Notes: generated from the letters alone by a model not told the origin. Counted from the first letter of the stretch, positions 49,902 through 59,242 are shown. The stretch: DNA of 64,000 nucleotides from Verrucomicrobiota bacterium (GCA_016235555.1 JACRKC010000114.1:62001-126000); one strand, 5' to 3'. Numbers and translations: made by a program.

Positions 49902-52139
49902 TCACGTCAGGTTCACCGGATCCACGTCCAGCACCTGCGTGATGCCATCCGGCCACGCGAACTCCTCCCGCAATTTCATCAGCACCGGCACCACCTTCGT
50001 CACGCCGTTGGTGAAATACCACAGCTGCCAGCGATACTCGTCCTTGATCTTCTCGATCGGCGAGGCGGAGGGACCGCGCAGCTCGACCCGGTCGCCGATG
50101 TGTTTCTCCACCAGCTTCGCCCATTGCTCCGCGAAAAACTTCAACTTGTCCGGGTTCGGCCCGCGGAAGAGATGATGGATCAGATGCCGCGCCGGCGGAT
50201 ACTTGAAGTCCGTCCGGATTTTCATCTCGGACGCCGCAAAGCCCGCATAGTCCGCCCGTCGCGAAAACTGGATCGCCTCCGCCTGCGGCGTGAACGTCTG
50301 CACGATCACTTCGCCCGCCCGGTCCCCCCGGCCGGCGCGCCCGGCCACCTGCACGAGAAGTTGAAACGTGCGTTCGTTCGCCCGGAAATCCGGCACGTGC
50401 ATGGAAATGTCGGCATCGACCAGCCCGACCAGGGTGACATTCGGGAAGTCGAGCCCCTTCCCGATCATCTGCGTGCCCACCAGCACATCGATCTTGCCGG
50501 CGCGGAACCGCGACAACACCTCGCGGAAGCGGTTCTTCTTCGCCATCGTGTCCGTGTCCATCCGCTCGACGTGCGCACGCGGGAGCACGCGCTTCACCGC
50601 TTCCTCCACGCGCTGGGTGCCGAGGCCGCGCCAGCGGATGTCGGGCGCGGCGCATTGCGGACAGCGCACCGGCGCCGGGCGGATGTCGCCGCACAGGTGG
50701 CAGCGCAGCGTCTCGTCCGTGCGATGATACGTCATCGCGATGCTGCAATGGTTGCACTCCTCCGTGTGCCCGCACTTCGTGCAGAGCATCGCCGACGAAT
50801 AGCCGCGGCGGTTGATGAACAGGATCGTCTGCTCGCGGCGCTCGAACCGTGCCTGCATCGCCGCCACGAGTTTGCCCGAGAGCGCCGGCAACGCGCGCTG
50901 CTTGGCCGCCTCGATGCGCAGGTCGACGATGTCGATGTAGGGCAGTTGCCGTGCGTCCACCCGCTGCGGAAGCTGGAGCAGGCGGTATTTGCCCGCGGTC
51001 GCGTTGGCGAAGCTTTCGAGCGACGGCGTGGCCGAGCCGAGCACGCACACCGCGCCCGCGAGCTTCGCCCGCATCACCGCCACGTCGCGCCCGTGGTAGC
51101 GCGGCGTCTCGTCCTGTTTGTAGGCCGGCTCGTGCTCCTCGTCGACGACGATGAGCCGCAGATCGTGCACCGGTGCAAACACCGCCGACCTCGCGCCGAC
51201 GACCACCCGCGCCTCGCCGGTCGCGAGGGCGAGCCAGCCGTCGAAGCGCTCCCCGTCGCTGAGGAAACTGTGCCACACCACACAGCGGTGCCCCGGTGCG
51301 ATCGCCTCCAGCCGCGCGCGCAGCCGCGCCACCGTCTGCGGCGTGAGCGCCACCTCCGGCACGAGAAACATCACCCCGCCGCCGGCCTTGAGCGCATGAT
51401 CGATCGCCCGCAGGTAAACCTCGGTCTTGCCCGAGCCGGTCACGCCGTGGAGCAGCGACACGCCAAATTTTTTCCCGGCCAACGCCCCCGTCAACGCCTG
51501 CACCGCCGCCGCCTGGTCCGCGTTGAGCGCGTGCGGCTGCGAGGCCACCAGTTCGCCGGCGTCATGCGAGTCGGCGTAGGCGATGCGTTCGATCCGCCGC
51601 GTGTCCTCGCGCACGAGGCCGCGCTTCACCAGTGCGGTGACGGCCGCCGGGGCGGCGTCGAGCCGGCCCAGCACCAGGCCCTTCGGCTGCGGGCGCAGTT
51701 GCTGGACGAGAAACGAGTAGAGCCGCGCCTGCTGTGGTGCGCGCTTTTCCAGCGTCGCGAGTTCCTCGGCGGTGGCGCGGCGGGCCACCGCGAGGAGTTT
51801 TTCCTGTTTCACTCCCGCGCCCCGCCGCACGGCCACGGGCAGCATCGTTTCGATGATGCTGTCGAGCCCGCAGGCGTAGTAGCCGGCCATCCAGCGCGCG
51901 AGGTCGAGCAGATCGCGCGTCAGCGCCGGAAAGGGATACACCACCTGCGCCACCGCCTTGAGCTTCTCGACGGGAAAGTCACTCGGCGCCCCGATCTCGC
52001 CCACGATCCCGAGCCGCATCGTGTGGCCCACCGGCACCCGCACCAGCGAGCCGACCGCCGTGTGGGCACGCTGCGACTCCGGCACGCGGTAATGCAGCAC
52101 CTTGTCGAACCCGGCGAGCGGATGCACTCCAACCATCAT
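49902..52139 (-). CDS. priA: Primosomal protein N' (replication restart helicase PriA)
   Basis: A 745-residue PriA, a 3'-5' helicase that reloads the replisome at stalled forks. Walker A GVTGSGKTEVYL, DEEH box VVDEEHEPAYKQDE, GSATPSLES, zinc-binding Cys pairs (CTKCGHTEECNHC, CHLCGD, CPQC) and the motif V/VI region GTQMIGKGLDFPNV, QVAGRAGRGDR. ATG 52139 is chosen: the DNA-binding N-terminus begins right after it (VGVHPLAGFDKVLHYRVP), while longer forms run antisense into the TPR gene. Length is normal. Confidence 0.95.
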   Translation of the reverse strand: MMVGVHPLAGFDKVLHYRVPESQRAHTAVGSLVRVPVGHTMRLGIVGEIGAPSDFPVEKLKAVAQVVYPFPALTRDLLDLARWMAGYYACGLDSIIETMLPVAVRRGAGVKQEKLLAVARRATAEELATLEKRAPQQARLYSFLVQQLRPQPKGLVLGRLDAAPAAVTALVKRGLVREDTRRIERIAYADSHDAGELVASQPHALNADQAAAVQALTGALAGKKFGVSLLHGVTGSGKTEVYLRAIDHALKAGGGVMFLVPEVALTPQTVARLRARLEAIAPGHRCVVWHSFLSDGERFDGWLALATGEARVVVGARSAVFAPVHDLRLIVVDEEHEPAYKQDETPRYHGRDVAVMRAKLAGAVCVLGSATPSLESFANATAGKYRLLQLPQRVDARQLPYIDIVDLRIEAAKQRALPALSGKLVAAMQARFERREQTILFINRRGYSSAMLCTKCGHTEECNHCSIAMTYHRTDETLRCHLCGDIRPAPVRCPQCAAPDIRWRGLGTQRVEEAVKRVLPRAHVERMDTDTMAKKNRFREVLSRFRAGKIDVLVGTQMIGKGLDFPNVTLVGLVDADISMHVPDFRANERTFQLLVQVAGRAGRGDRAGEVIVQTFTPQAEAIQFSRRADYAGFAASEMKIRTDFKYPPARHLIHHLFRGPNPDKLKFFAEQWAKLVEKHIGDRVELRGPSASPIEKIKDEYRWQLWYFTNGVTKVVPVLMKLREEFAWPDGITQVLDVDPVNLT

Positions 52140-52232
52140 CGCCGCGATCACGGCGCGCCGCGCGGCCACTGGCAAACCCGAAGCACAGCGCAAAGTTGAC
52201 AGCACCGCCCGCGCGCGCATTTCAATCCCCCG

Positions 52233-52607
52233 ATGTCGCGTGCGCCCAAATCCGATCCGCAGTTCGAAATCGCCTTCTACGAGTCGGTGCTCCGCCGCGA
52301 TCGCACTTACACCGACGTGATCGAACTGCTGGGCGGTCTCTACACCAAGCAGGGACGCATCGCCGACGGTCTGCGCATGGACCGCCGGCTCGTGAAGCTC
52401 CATCCGGCCAACGCCACCGCGCACTACAACCTCGCGTGCAGCCTTGCGCTCTCGAAGCGCAACCGTGACGCCCTCCGCTCCCTTCGCCGGGCCATCGACC
52501 TCGGCTACCGCGACCTTGAGTGGATGACACAAGACCCGGACCTCGACAGCCTCAAGTCGCACCCGGAGTTCGAGTCACTCGTCACCGAACTGAAACCGCA
52601 AAGCTGA
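52233..52607 (+). CDS. Small TPR-repeat protein
   Basis: A 124-residue protein of two to three tetratricopeptide-like helical pairs: TDVIELLGGLYTKQGRIADG, ATAHYNLACSLALSKRNRDA and LRSLRRAIDLGYRDLEWM, ending DPDLDSLKSHPEFESLV, a tail seen in many TPR proteins. Probably a protein-binding scaffold. Divergent from priA with a 93-bp gap. Confidence 0.85.
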   Translation: MSRAPKSDPQFEIAFYESVLRRDRTYTDVIELLGGLYTKQGRIADGLRMDRRLVKLHPANATAHYNLACSLALSKRNRDALRSLRRAIDLGYRDLEWMTQDPDLDSLKSHPEFESLVTELKPQS

Positions 52608-52760
52608 AATCCGGCCATCGCGGCAGGGTGAGTTGAAAGCCTCCGTGCCGTCGGAGTGTCCGACACTCTGCGTCACTTGACGCGCCCGCCACTCTGCGCA
52701 ACGGTTCCGCCGCTTTCCCCCAATCCGCCGCACGTCCCGTTGGCGTCGGCCCCACCCACC

Positions 52761-53882
52761 ATGAAACTGACCCTCCCCCGCCTCGCGGCCGCGTCGCTTG
52801 CACTCGGCCTTTCCGTCCTCACCACCCACGCTGGCGTCACCGCCGGCATGACCGAAGGTGCGCCCGCGCTGAAATCCGTCGGCCCCCTCGCCTTCGGGCC
52901 CGACGGCATCCTGTTCGCCGCCGACACCAAGTCCGCCGCGATCTTCGCCATCGCCACCGGCGACACCAAGTCCGCGCCGAACGCCGCGCAGCCGCTCAAG
53001 ATCGAGGCCGTCAACGAAAAGATCGCCGCGCTGCTCGGCACCACGGCAGACCAGATTTTGATCGCGGACCTCGCCGTCAACCCGGCCTCGCGCAACGCCT
53101 ATCTCTCCGTCTCGCGCGGCCGCGGGCCCGACGCCGTGCCAGTGATCGTGCGCGCCAGGCTCGACGGCCAGATCGAGGTCGTCTCCCTCGCCAAGGTGAT
53201 GTTCTCCAAAGTCGAGCTGCCCGATGCACCCGTTGACCGCGTGGTCAGCCAGGGCAAACGCCAGAGCAATCCCCGCCAGCTCTCCATCACCGACATCGCC
53301 TTCCTCGACGGCCGCGTGATCGTGGCCGGACTCGCCAACGAGGAGTTCGCCTCGTCCCTGCGTGCGATCACCTTCCCGTTCAAGCAAGCCGCCGGCGGCA
53401 CGACGGTCGAGATCTACCACGGGGCGCACGGCCAGTTCGAGACGCGCGCACCGGTCCGCACGTTCGTCGCCCGCAACGTCGGCGGCCAGTCGCAGCTCCT
53501 CGCCGCCTACACCTGCACACCGCTCGTCGAATTCGCCCTGAGCGAGATCCAGCCCGACGCCAAGGTGAAGGGCAAGACCATCGCCGAGCTCGGCAACGGC
53601 AACACTCCGCTCGACATGATCGTCTACCAAAAGAACGGCAAAGACTTCCTGCTCATGGCCAACACGTCCCGTGGCGTGATGAAAATCGGCACCGACGGCA
53701 TGGAACGCGCCCAGCGCATCGAGTCCCGCGTGAGCGGCACGAAACACGAAACGTTCTCCGTCGAAGCCATCGCCGACTGGAAAGGCGTCGAGCAACTCGA
53801 CCGGCTCGACGCAGCCAACGCCGTCGTCGTGCGCAAGGCGACCAACGGCGCGCTCAACCTCGAAGCGCTCCCGCTCCCGTGA
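52761..53882 (+). CDS. Exported protein of unknown function
   Basis: A 373-residue protein with a clear signal peptide (1-24, ends TTHA). The mature part has repeated beta strands with motifs like VGPLAFGPDGILFAADT and DLAVNPASRNAYLSVSRG, ITDIAFLDGRVIVAGLANEE and PLDMIVYQKNGKDFLLMANT, which read as blades of a beta-propeller (SMP-30/NHL-like). I do not recognise a named family. Its TGA overlaps the ATG of the next gene by one base, so the two are probably made together and may act together. Confidence 0.75.
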   Translation: MKLTLPRLAAASLALGLSVLTTHAGVTAGMTEGAPALKSVGPLAFGPDGILFAADTKSAAIFAIATGDTKSAPNAAQPLKIEAVNEKIAALLGTTADQILIADLAVNPASRNAYLSVSRGRGPDAVPVIVRARLDGQIEVVSLAKVMFSKVELPDAPVDRVVSQGKRQSNPRQLSITDIAFLDGRVIVAGLANEEFASSLRAITFPFKQAAGGTTVEIYHGAHGQFETRAPVRTFVARNVGGQSQLLAAYTCTPLVEFALSEIQPDAKVKGKTIAELGNGNTPLDMIVYQKNGKDFLLMANTSRGVMKIGTDGMERAQRIESRVSGTKHETFSVEAIADWKGVEQLDRLDAANAVVVRKATNGALNLEALPLP

Positions 53883-55168
53883 TGGTGCGCCCCGCCGCCC
53901 GGCCCGGCGCGCATCTCGCTCTTCAATCATCTACCAGTCCGGACGCCGCCTCCCCGTGGCTGACGCGTCCCGCCTCAGTCAGAAAACCGCGGTGCGCCGC
54001 CCGGCTCACCGCCGGGATCTGGGTGCTGTGCAGCGCCGTCGTTTTCGCGGCAGCCCCGGTTCCTCCGGCGCCACCGCTGTCGCTTCGGTGGCTTCCTCCC
54101 GCAGATGGCGCGAACGCCGCCGTCGAGGTCTCGGGGCTTGGTGCCGACGAGCTCCGTCGCCTTTCCGCGGCCAATTACGATCTGCCACACTGGCAGCAGT
54201 TCTTCAAAGTTTTCGCTGAACCCAAGGGCGCATCGGCCGAGGGGAAATTGCCTCCGATGATCGGCGCCTATCGCGTGGTCGGAGCCGCGCTCCGCTTCGA
54301 ACCGCAATTTCCACTGCATCCGGGCGTAACCTACCGCGCAGTGTTTTCTCCGGGTTGGACCATGGATCAGACGAGTGCATCCACGCCGCTCACGGCGCTC
54401 TTCGAGGTGCCCGCTGCGGCCCGCACCGCCACCACGCGCGTGAGCGCCATCTACCCCAGCGGCGACGTGCTGCCCGAAAATCTGCTCAAGTTCTATCTGC
54501 ACTTCTCGGCGCCGATGCGTGGCGGCGACATTTATCGCCACATTCACCTGCGTGACGCCCAAGGCCGCGAAGTCGCCCAGCCCTTTCTCCAAATCGGCGA
54601 GGAGCTGTGGAGCCCCGACATGACGCGCCTCACGCTCCTCCTCGATCCCGGCCGCATCAAACGCGGCCTCCGGCTGCTGGAGGAACTCGGCCCCGCCCTC
54701 GAGGCCGGTGGGAGCTACACCCTCACCATCGATCGTGCGTGGCCCGATGCCGCCGGCATCCCGCTCGCCGCAGACGGCACGAAGACGTTTCGCGCCGCGC
54801 CCGCCGATCGCACGCCGCTTGATCCGACGCGGTGGGCGATCCGCGCACCCGCTGGCGGCTCGCGCGACGCCCTGGCGGTCGCTCCCGGCGAGGCGCTCGA
54901 TCGGGCGCTCGCCCTCCGCCTCATCCGGGTGTTCGCCGCGGGCGGCCCCGAAATCGAGGGCGACGTCGAGCTCAGCGCGAATGAAACCATGTGGAAATTT
55001 GTGCCGGACGCCGCATGGCGCGCCGGCGACTACCGCCTCGTCGTCGCGACGACGATCGAGGATCTCGCCGGCAACAACGTCGGGAAACCGTTCGACGTGG
55101 ATGTGTTTGAAAAAATCGACCGGCGCATCCCGAACGAATCAGTGGCGGTGCCGTTCAGCATTCGCTGA
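53882..55168 (+). CDS. Exported protein with SbsA/Ig-like domains
   Basis: A 428-residue protein. A hydrophobic stretch (GIWVLCSAVVFAAA, about residues 45-60) serves as signal or anchor, unusually far from the start, because the first 40 residues are coded by a palindromic repeat (53909-53997). The rest shows two to three SbsA-type Ig-like domains (AIYPSGDVLPENLLKFYLHF with the motif P.g..lP.N.Lk.Y..Fs, and GRIKRGLRLLEELGPALEAG). These domains are common in surface proteins. Start: ATG 53882 in TGATG overlap with the upstream gene; GTG 53879 is possible. Confidence 0.7.
   Translation: MVRPAARPGAHLALQSSTSPDAASPWLTRPASVRKPRCAARLTAGIWVLCSAVVFAAAPVPPAPPLSLRWLPPADGANAAVEVSGLGADELRRLSAANYDLPHWQQFFKVFAEPKGASAEGKLPPMIGAYRVVGAALRFEPQFPLHPGVTYRAVFSPGWTMDQTSASTPLTALFEVPAAARTATTRVSAIYPSGDVLPENLLKFYLHFSAPMRGGDIYRHIHLRDAQGREVAQPFLQIGEELWSPDMTRLTLLLDPGRIKRGLRLLEELGPALEAGGSYTLTIDRAWPDAAGIPLAADGTKTFRAAPADRTPLDPTRWAIRAPAGGSRDALAVAPGEALDRALALRLIRVFAAGGPEIEGDVELSANETMWKFVPDAAWRAGDYRLVVATTIEDLAGNNVGKPFDVDVFEKIDRRIPNESVAVPFSIR
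53909..53997. repeat. Large composite palindrome (copy 2), coding
   Basis: A diverged copy of the element at 17976-18064: GCGCATCTCGCTCTTC, a partly decayed left inner arm, then an intact GCGTCCCGCCTCAGTCAGAAAA and a final GTGCGC. It lies wholly in the 5' part of the SbsA-like gene and codes for residues about 10-39. Confidence 0.85.
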
Positions 55169-55196
55169 GCGGGTGTCGCCAAGGGTGCCGGGCCGG

Positions 55197-55289
55197 GTAG
55201 CGGCGGGCGTCCCTGCCCGCCTATGTTTGGGTTTCCTGCGTTATAATCCGGGGGGCAGCGACGCCCGCCGCGACGCCACCGCTTGCTAC
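55197..55289. repeat. GTAG...CTAC palindromic repeat
   Basis: GTAGCGGCGGGCGTCCCTGC is almost identical to the head of the repeat at 31409. GGCGTC-type arms return at 55260-55270 (GACGCCCGCCG) and the element ends with CTAC at 55286-55289. It starts 29 bp after the SbsA-like gene. Confidence 0.85.
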
Positions 55290-55330
55290 CCAACTTCTGT
55301 TGCGGGCCTTTTTCGCCGCTCTCCGAACGA

Positions 55331-55394
55331 GTGGCACGGGCCTTCCAGCCCGTGACGTCTTGCGTCGCAACACAGGCCAGAAAGCCCGTGCCAC
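55331..55394. repeat. GTGGCACGGGC inverted repeat
   Basis: GTGGCACGGGC at 55331 and GCCCGTGCCAC ending at 55394 are inverted copies, each with an inner hairpin word (GGGCCTTCCAGCCC and GGCCAGAAAGCCC), plus a GACGTCTTGCGTC hairpin in the middle. It lies just beyond the stop of the M23 peptidase gene. Confidence 0.85.
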
Positions 55395-55400
55395 TTCCGC

Positions 55401-56420
55401 TCACCGCGCCAGCCCGAGTTGCTGCAGCACCATCTCGAGATCCTTGCCGACGCCCCAGACACCGCCGCGCCGGGCGACCGCGAGCGACTTGCTCCGCTCC
55501 CGCTGCTCGATCTCGGCATTCACCTCGACGATCACGGGCACGTCGGGCGTGAGCGCCATCACTTCCAACGCGGTGAGCGGCGTCCAGCTGAACGGCACGC
55601 CCGTCCAGTTGAACCGGATCTCCCAGCCCGCCACGCCGCCCAGCGGCACGGGTTTGGTCAACAGACCGGGATACCGCGCCGTAAAATCCGGGACCCGCTT
55701 CGTCGCGATGCGCAGGCGCACCACCGTCGGCAGCCGGGAAAAATATTCCTGGAAATTGTCCACGCGCCGCAGCCGCCACTGGTTCAGAAAATCGAGCGGA
55801 TCGATGCCGAGGAGATTCATGCCGTTCCACATGCCATGCTCGTTGCGACTGCCGAAACGACGCCGGTCATACCACAGCCCGAAGTCCTTCGTCACCGCCA
55901 CGCCGATCTCGAAATGCACATGCGCCCGGTCCTTCGGAATCATGTAGCCGCCCGAACTGTGCCCCATGGTGCCGATGACCTGCCCCCGGGGGACAGGATT
56001 GCCGACGCGCAGGCCGGGCGCGATCTGCGCCAGGTGCGCATAGAGCGTGTAGACCGCCGGCACCTGCCCCGGGTGTTCCAGCACGATGTAGCGTCCATAG
56101 CTGCTCCCGCCAGCCGCGGCGCAGATGTATCGCACGACGCCATCCATCGCCGCCATCGCGCTGTCGAGCGCCTCGCCGCGCTTGTCCCGGGCCGTGGCCC
56201 GGATGTCGATGCCCTCGTGAAATTGCCGGCCGCCATTGCGCACGCCGCCGAACAGACCCGACGCGGGATCACCCGAGCCCGCGTGTTGGATGAACTCGCT
56301 GAACGGCTTCCCCGCCGCCCAAGCGGGATTCGCCGTCGGGAAAACGATCTCCACCCGCTCGCCGCTCGCTGCGACGGTGGACGCCAGCACCACAGTGAAC
56401 AGGACAAGACGGGCGATCAT
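55401..56420 (-). CDS. Exported M23 family metallopeptidase-like protein
   Basis: A 339-residue protein with signal peptide 1-19. The LAS/M23 zinc ligands are present: His68 and Asp72 (HEGIDI), His129 (YAHL) and His167/His169 (HVHFE). M23 enzymes cut peptide cross-links in peptidoglycan. The C-terminal 130 residues (from about 210) form an extra domain without known motif. Its ATG overlaps the lipoprotein gene's stop (ATGA, 4 bp): third gene of the coupled hemW-lipoprotein-peptidase series. Confidence 0.9.
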   Translation of the reverse strand: MIARLVLFTVVLASTVAASGERVEIVFPTANPAWAAGKPFSEFIQHAGSGDPASGLFGGVRNGGRQFHEGIDIRATARDKRGEALDSAMAAMDGVVRYICAAAGGSSYGRYIVLEHPGQVPAVYTLYAHLAQIAPGLRVGNPVPRGQVIGTMGHSSGGYMIPKDRAHVHFEIGVAVTKDFGLWYDRRRFGSRNEHGMWNGMNLLGIDPLDFLNQWRLRRVDNFQEYFSRLPTVVRLRIATKRVPDFTARYPGLLTKPVPLGGVAGWEIRFNWTGVPFSWTPLTALEVMALTPDVPVIVEVNAEIEQRERSKSLAVARRGGVWGVGKDLEMVLQQLGLAR

Positions 56421-57019
56421 TTCTTCTTCACCGCGCGTTGGATTTCCGCGGACGTGAGCTTCAGGTTCTTCGCCAGGGCAGGAAGCGTTTCGTCGGGCAC
56501 CTCGACAAAGACGAACACCCGGCCATCCGCGATCGCTCCGTCGATCCGTCGCGCCCCGAACGCCGCGCCATTCACCAGCAGCACAAGCCGACCGCCTTGG
56601 TTCACCACCGAAAACCGGTAAAGATCACGCGCCGCGGCCGGCGTCAGTTCGAAGAGGAGGCACCGACCAAGCTCCACCTGCGCGACCTCGACGTTCACGA
56701 TGTCCCCTTCGGTGATCGCCGGCGTGGCTGCCAGATGGAGCTGGATGCCGCTCTTGGGCAGGGTGACCGCCGCGGACCGCGTGTCGCGCGACTCGAGGAA
56801 AAACCGCGCCACCGTCGGCGTGTGGTCGCTTTTGCCGCCGGTCTGGCAACCTGCCGGAAGCACGAGCGCGAAAACCAAGAGGGCGCTGAAAAAGGTCACA
56901 CCGTGGCGTAGCGGAAGCCGTGAAGCCTTCGCCCCACCGCGTGAAGCGCTCACGCGCCCCGCTGCTCCTCCATACGGCGGGGAGGATGTTTGGGTGGCTT
57001 CCACGTCGAGGCGTTTCAT
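56417..57019 (-). CDS. Lipoprotein of unknown function, start region altered by a repeat
   Basis: Up to 200 residues. A lipobox LPAGC puts the lipidated Cys at residue 58 if translation starts at ATG 57019, which overlaps the hemW stop (ATGA). That makes the signal sequence abnormally long; residues about 18-38 are coded by a GTAG palindrome (56908-56966). GTG 56899 (VTFFSALLVF) would give a short signal of 18 residues but no basic N-region. The mature part has a beta-rich domain (GDIVNVEVAQVELGRCLLF, VVNQGGRLVLLVNG) ending in KLTSAEIQRAVKKK. No family recognised. Confidence 0.65.
   Translation of the reverse strand: MKRLDVEATQTSSPPYGGAAGRVSASRGGAKASRLPLRHGVTFFSALLVFALVLPAGCQTGGKSDHTPTVARFFLESRDTRSAAVTLPKSGIQLHLAATPAITEGDIVNVEVAQVELGRCLLFELTPAAARDLYRFSVVNQGGRLVLLVNGAAFGARRIDGAIADGRVFVFVEVPDETLPALAKNLKLTSAEIQRAVKKK
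56908..56966. repeat. GTAG-headed palindrome in the 5' part of the lipoprotein gene
   Basis: GTAGCGGAAGCCGTGAAGCC (from 56908) is the same word as the minus-strand copy at 24118-24165; a right arm GAAGCGCTCACGCGC and a degenerate end CCGCTGCTCC follow. It lies between the likely start codon and the hydrophobic signal core. Confidence 0.8.
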
Positions 57020-58239
57020 GCCGTTTCGAGCAAGGGCTCGAACGCCGCCATGATCTCGGTTCCGATCGTATCGGCGATCAACCGCCCTCGAGTCGTGAGC
57101 CTCACCCTGTCGCCTTCCCGCATCAACAACTCACCGGCCGCCAGCGTGGCCAGGGAATCCTCGACCGTCGCCCACGGCGCCTCCGGCGCACGCAGGCGCC
57201 ACGCCGCGAGATCGACGCCCGCATTCATGCGCAGGCCGAAAATCAACGCATCCTCCGCCAGCAGGCGCGGGGTGAGCGCCACGCGGTCCTCGGTCAGGCG
57301 CACGCCCCGCTCGACGCCGGTCCACCACTTGTCCAAGTCGGACACATTCGCGCCGCGCCAGCCTCCGTGCTGCGACGCCGCCGAGGGTCCGAGGCCGATC
57401 CACTCGTGCATGCGCCACGTATTGAGATTGTGCCGGCAGATATGGCCGGGCCGGGCGAAGTTCGAAATCTCGTATTGCGCGAAGCCCGCCGCCTCCAGCT
57501 GCGACCATGTCGCCTCGTAGAGCCGCGCCTCGTGCTCCGGGTCCAGTTTGACGCGCCCTTGCGAGAGCTTCACCCAGAGTTTCGTGTCTTCCTCGAACGT
57601 CAGGCAGTAAGTCGAAAGATGATCCGGCGCGAGCGCGGCGGCCTCACGCACATCGGCGGCCCATTCCTCCTCACTCTGGCCCGGCAGCGCAAACATGAGG
57701 TCGAGGTTGACGCTCGCAAAACCAGCCGCGCGGATGCGCTCGTAGGCTCGAAAAATCCGGTCGCGAGTGTGCTGGCGCCCCAGCGCCTCAAGCAAAGCCG
57801 GCTGGAAGCTCTGCACGCCCAACGAGACCCGTGTCACCCCCGCCTCCCGCAGCACGGCGAGTCGCTCCGCTGTGACAGTGGTCGGCGCGAGCTCAACCGT
57901 CCATTCTTCCGGCACCCCGGCGCAATGTGCCCGCACGATTTCCGCCAGCCGCCCGAGGTCGCGCGGCGCAAGCAGGCCCGGCGTGCCGCCGCCCCAAAAC
58001 ACGGTGTGCACCGGCCGATCCCAGTTCACCAACTCCGCCTCCTTTCGCACCGTGCCGAGGAACCGGTCGACCGACCCCGCGGTCGGCTGCGTCTGGTAAA
58101 AGGCGCAGAAGTCGCACGTCGATGCGCAGAACGGCACATGCACGTAGAGCCCGAGGGGCGCGGGCACCTCCGCCGCACTCGCACCGGAGTGCGCGGCTGC
58201 GGCGGAAGCTTTGGCTTGCTCTGTGCCTAGGCCGCTCAT
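57016..58239 (-). CDS. hemW: Radical-SAM HemW-like protein (coproporphyrinogen oxidase-related)
   Basis: A 407-residue radical-SAM protein. The cluster triad is Cys38, 42 and 45 (PFCASTCDFC), preceded by LGLYVHVPFC as in HemW/HemN. Further HemW marks: TVFWGGGTPGLL, GVTRVSLGVQSF, NLDLMFALPGQSEEEW, and YEISNFARPGHICRHNLNTW. HemW proteins are heme chaperones rather than the oxygen-independent oxidase HemN. The first 25 residues are a low-complexity Ala-rich extension. First gene of a three-gene coupled series. Confidence 0.92.
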   Translation of the reverse strand: MSGLGTEQAKASAAAAHSGASAAEVPAPLGLYVHVPFCASTCDFCAFYQTQPTAGSVDRFLGTVRKEAELVNWDRPVHTVFWGGGTPGLLAPRDLGRLAEIVRAHCAGVPEEWTVELAPTTVTAERLAVLREAGVTRVSLGVQSFQPALLEALGRQHTRDRIFRAYERIRAAGFASVNLDLMFALPGQSEEEWAADVREAAALAPDHLSTYCLTFEEDTKLWVKLSQGRVKLDPEHEARLYEATWSQLEAAGFAQYEISNFARPGHICRHNLNTWRMHEWIGLGPSAASQHGGWRGANVSDLDKWWTGVERGVRLTEDRVALTPRLLAEDALIFGLRMNAGVDLAAWRLRAPEAPWATVEDSLATLAAGELLMREGDRVRLTTRGRLIADTIGTEIMAAFEPLLETA

Positions 58240-58282
58240 TACTAACGCGTTTTATTCCGCTCGGGTTTCACTGAATAAGCCA

Positions 58283-59206
58283 ATGCACACCAACCGAATT
58301 TCTCCCGCGAGAAAAATCCTCTCCAGCCTCGTCGCCACGGCGCTGCTGGTCCTGCTCGCGGGCTGCGACACGGTCACGCTCTCCAACCTGACCCCGGCGT
58401 CGATGCCGGAGAATCCCTCGCAGATTTACACCTTCACGCTCCGCGTCACGCCGCGCACCAACACGGTTCCCCCGGCCAGCATCAAAACGCACATCATCAC
58501 CGACGGGAAGAGTTTCGACATGAAAGCCAGCGCACTCGGCGGCGGCCTCTACGAGTTCGAATACCAGGTTCCGGCCGGCCGCGACGAGATCGCCTACTAC
58601 TTCCTCGTGAACTACGAGACCGAGGGCAACAACACCTCCACGCCTGGCGAGGTCTACACCGATGTCTCCAAGGTCAAGATCGTGCGCCGCTACGTGCTGT
58701 CGCTGGAGGTCAACCGCGGCCCCGTGGGCGCGCGCGTGAGTGTGCTGGGCCGCGGCTTCACGCCGCAGGATGTCGTGTTTTTCAGCGGCGTCGCCGCGCG
58801 CACGGTCTGCGAGTCGCCCAACGCCCTTTCCTTCTTCGTTCCCCCGCTCGAAGCCGGCAAAAACTACTCCGTCGCCCTCAATGGCGGCAACGGCTACTCG
58901 CCGGTCGGCACCTTCCACATCGACCCCAGCTCGGTCACTGTGTCGCCCACCTCGCTGACGCTGCGAGTCAAGGAACGGCAAACCCTCACCTTCTCGATTC
59001 CGAATCCTGCCCCTCCGGGAGGCACGCTCCTCGACATCACCACCGACGTGCCCGAATGCGTGATCATGCCCGAGGTGGTCGTTCCCGCCGGCAACACCAG
59101 TGTGACGATCACCGTCGAAGGCGGCCGTCCCGGCACCGGCAATCTCTTCCTGAAGGGCTTTGGCGCCGGCGAGCTGACGGTGCCGGTCACCGTCGCGGCC
59201 AGGTAA
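58283..59206 (+). CDS. Lipoprotein with IPT/TIG-like Ig domains
   Basis: A 307-residue lipoprotein: basic N-region, hydrophobic core and lipobox LAGC with Cys28. The mature part reads as several beta-sandwich domains: a first with YTFTLRVTPRT and AYYFLVNYET, then an IPT/TIG-type domain (NRGPVGARVSVLGRGFTPQD, VALNGGNGYSPVGTFHI), and a last one with SVTVSPTSLTLRVKERQTLT. Probably attached to the outer membrane and involved in binding; no enzyme motif. Divergent from hemW by 43 bp. Confidence 0.8.
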   Translation: MHTNRISPARKILSSLVATALLVLLAGCDTVTLSNLTPASMPENPSQIYTFTLRVTPRTNTVPPASIKTHIITDGKSFDMKASALGGGLYEFEYQVPAGRDEIAYYFLVNYETEGNNTSTPGEVYTDVSKVKIVRRYVLSLEVNRGPVGARVSVLGRGFTPQDVVFFSGVAARTVCESPNALSFFVPPLEAGKNYSVALNGGNGYSPVGTFHIDPSSVTVSPTSLTLRVKERQTLTFSIPNPAPPGGTLLDITTDVPECVIMPEVVVPAGNTSVTITVEGGRPGTGNLFLKGFGAGELTVPVTVAAR

Positions 59207-59242
59207 TTCCAATTCGCTTTCAAGATCGGCCCCACGCGATTT

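Noticed and set aside
49902-52562. An 886-codon form of PriA
   Set aside because: The extra 141 codons are antisense to the TPR gene and its promoter region, and PriA homologues start near the GVHPLAGFDKVLHY strand.
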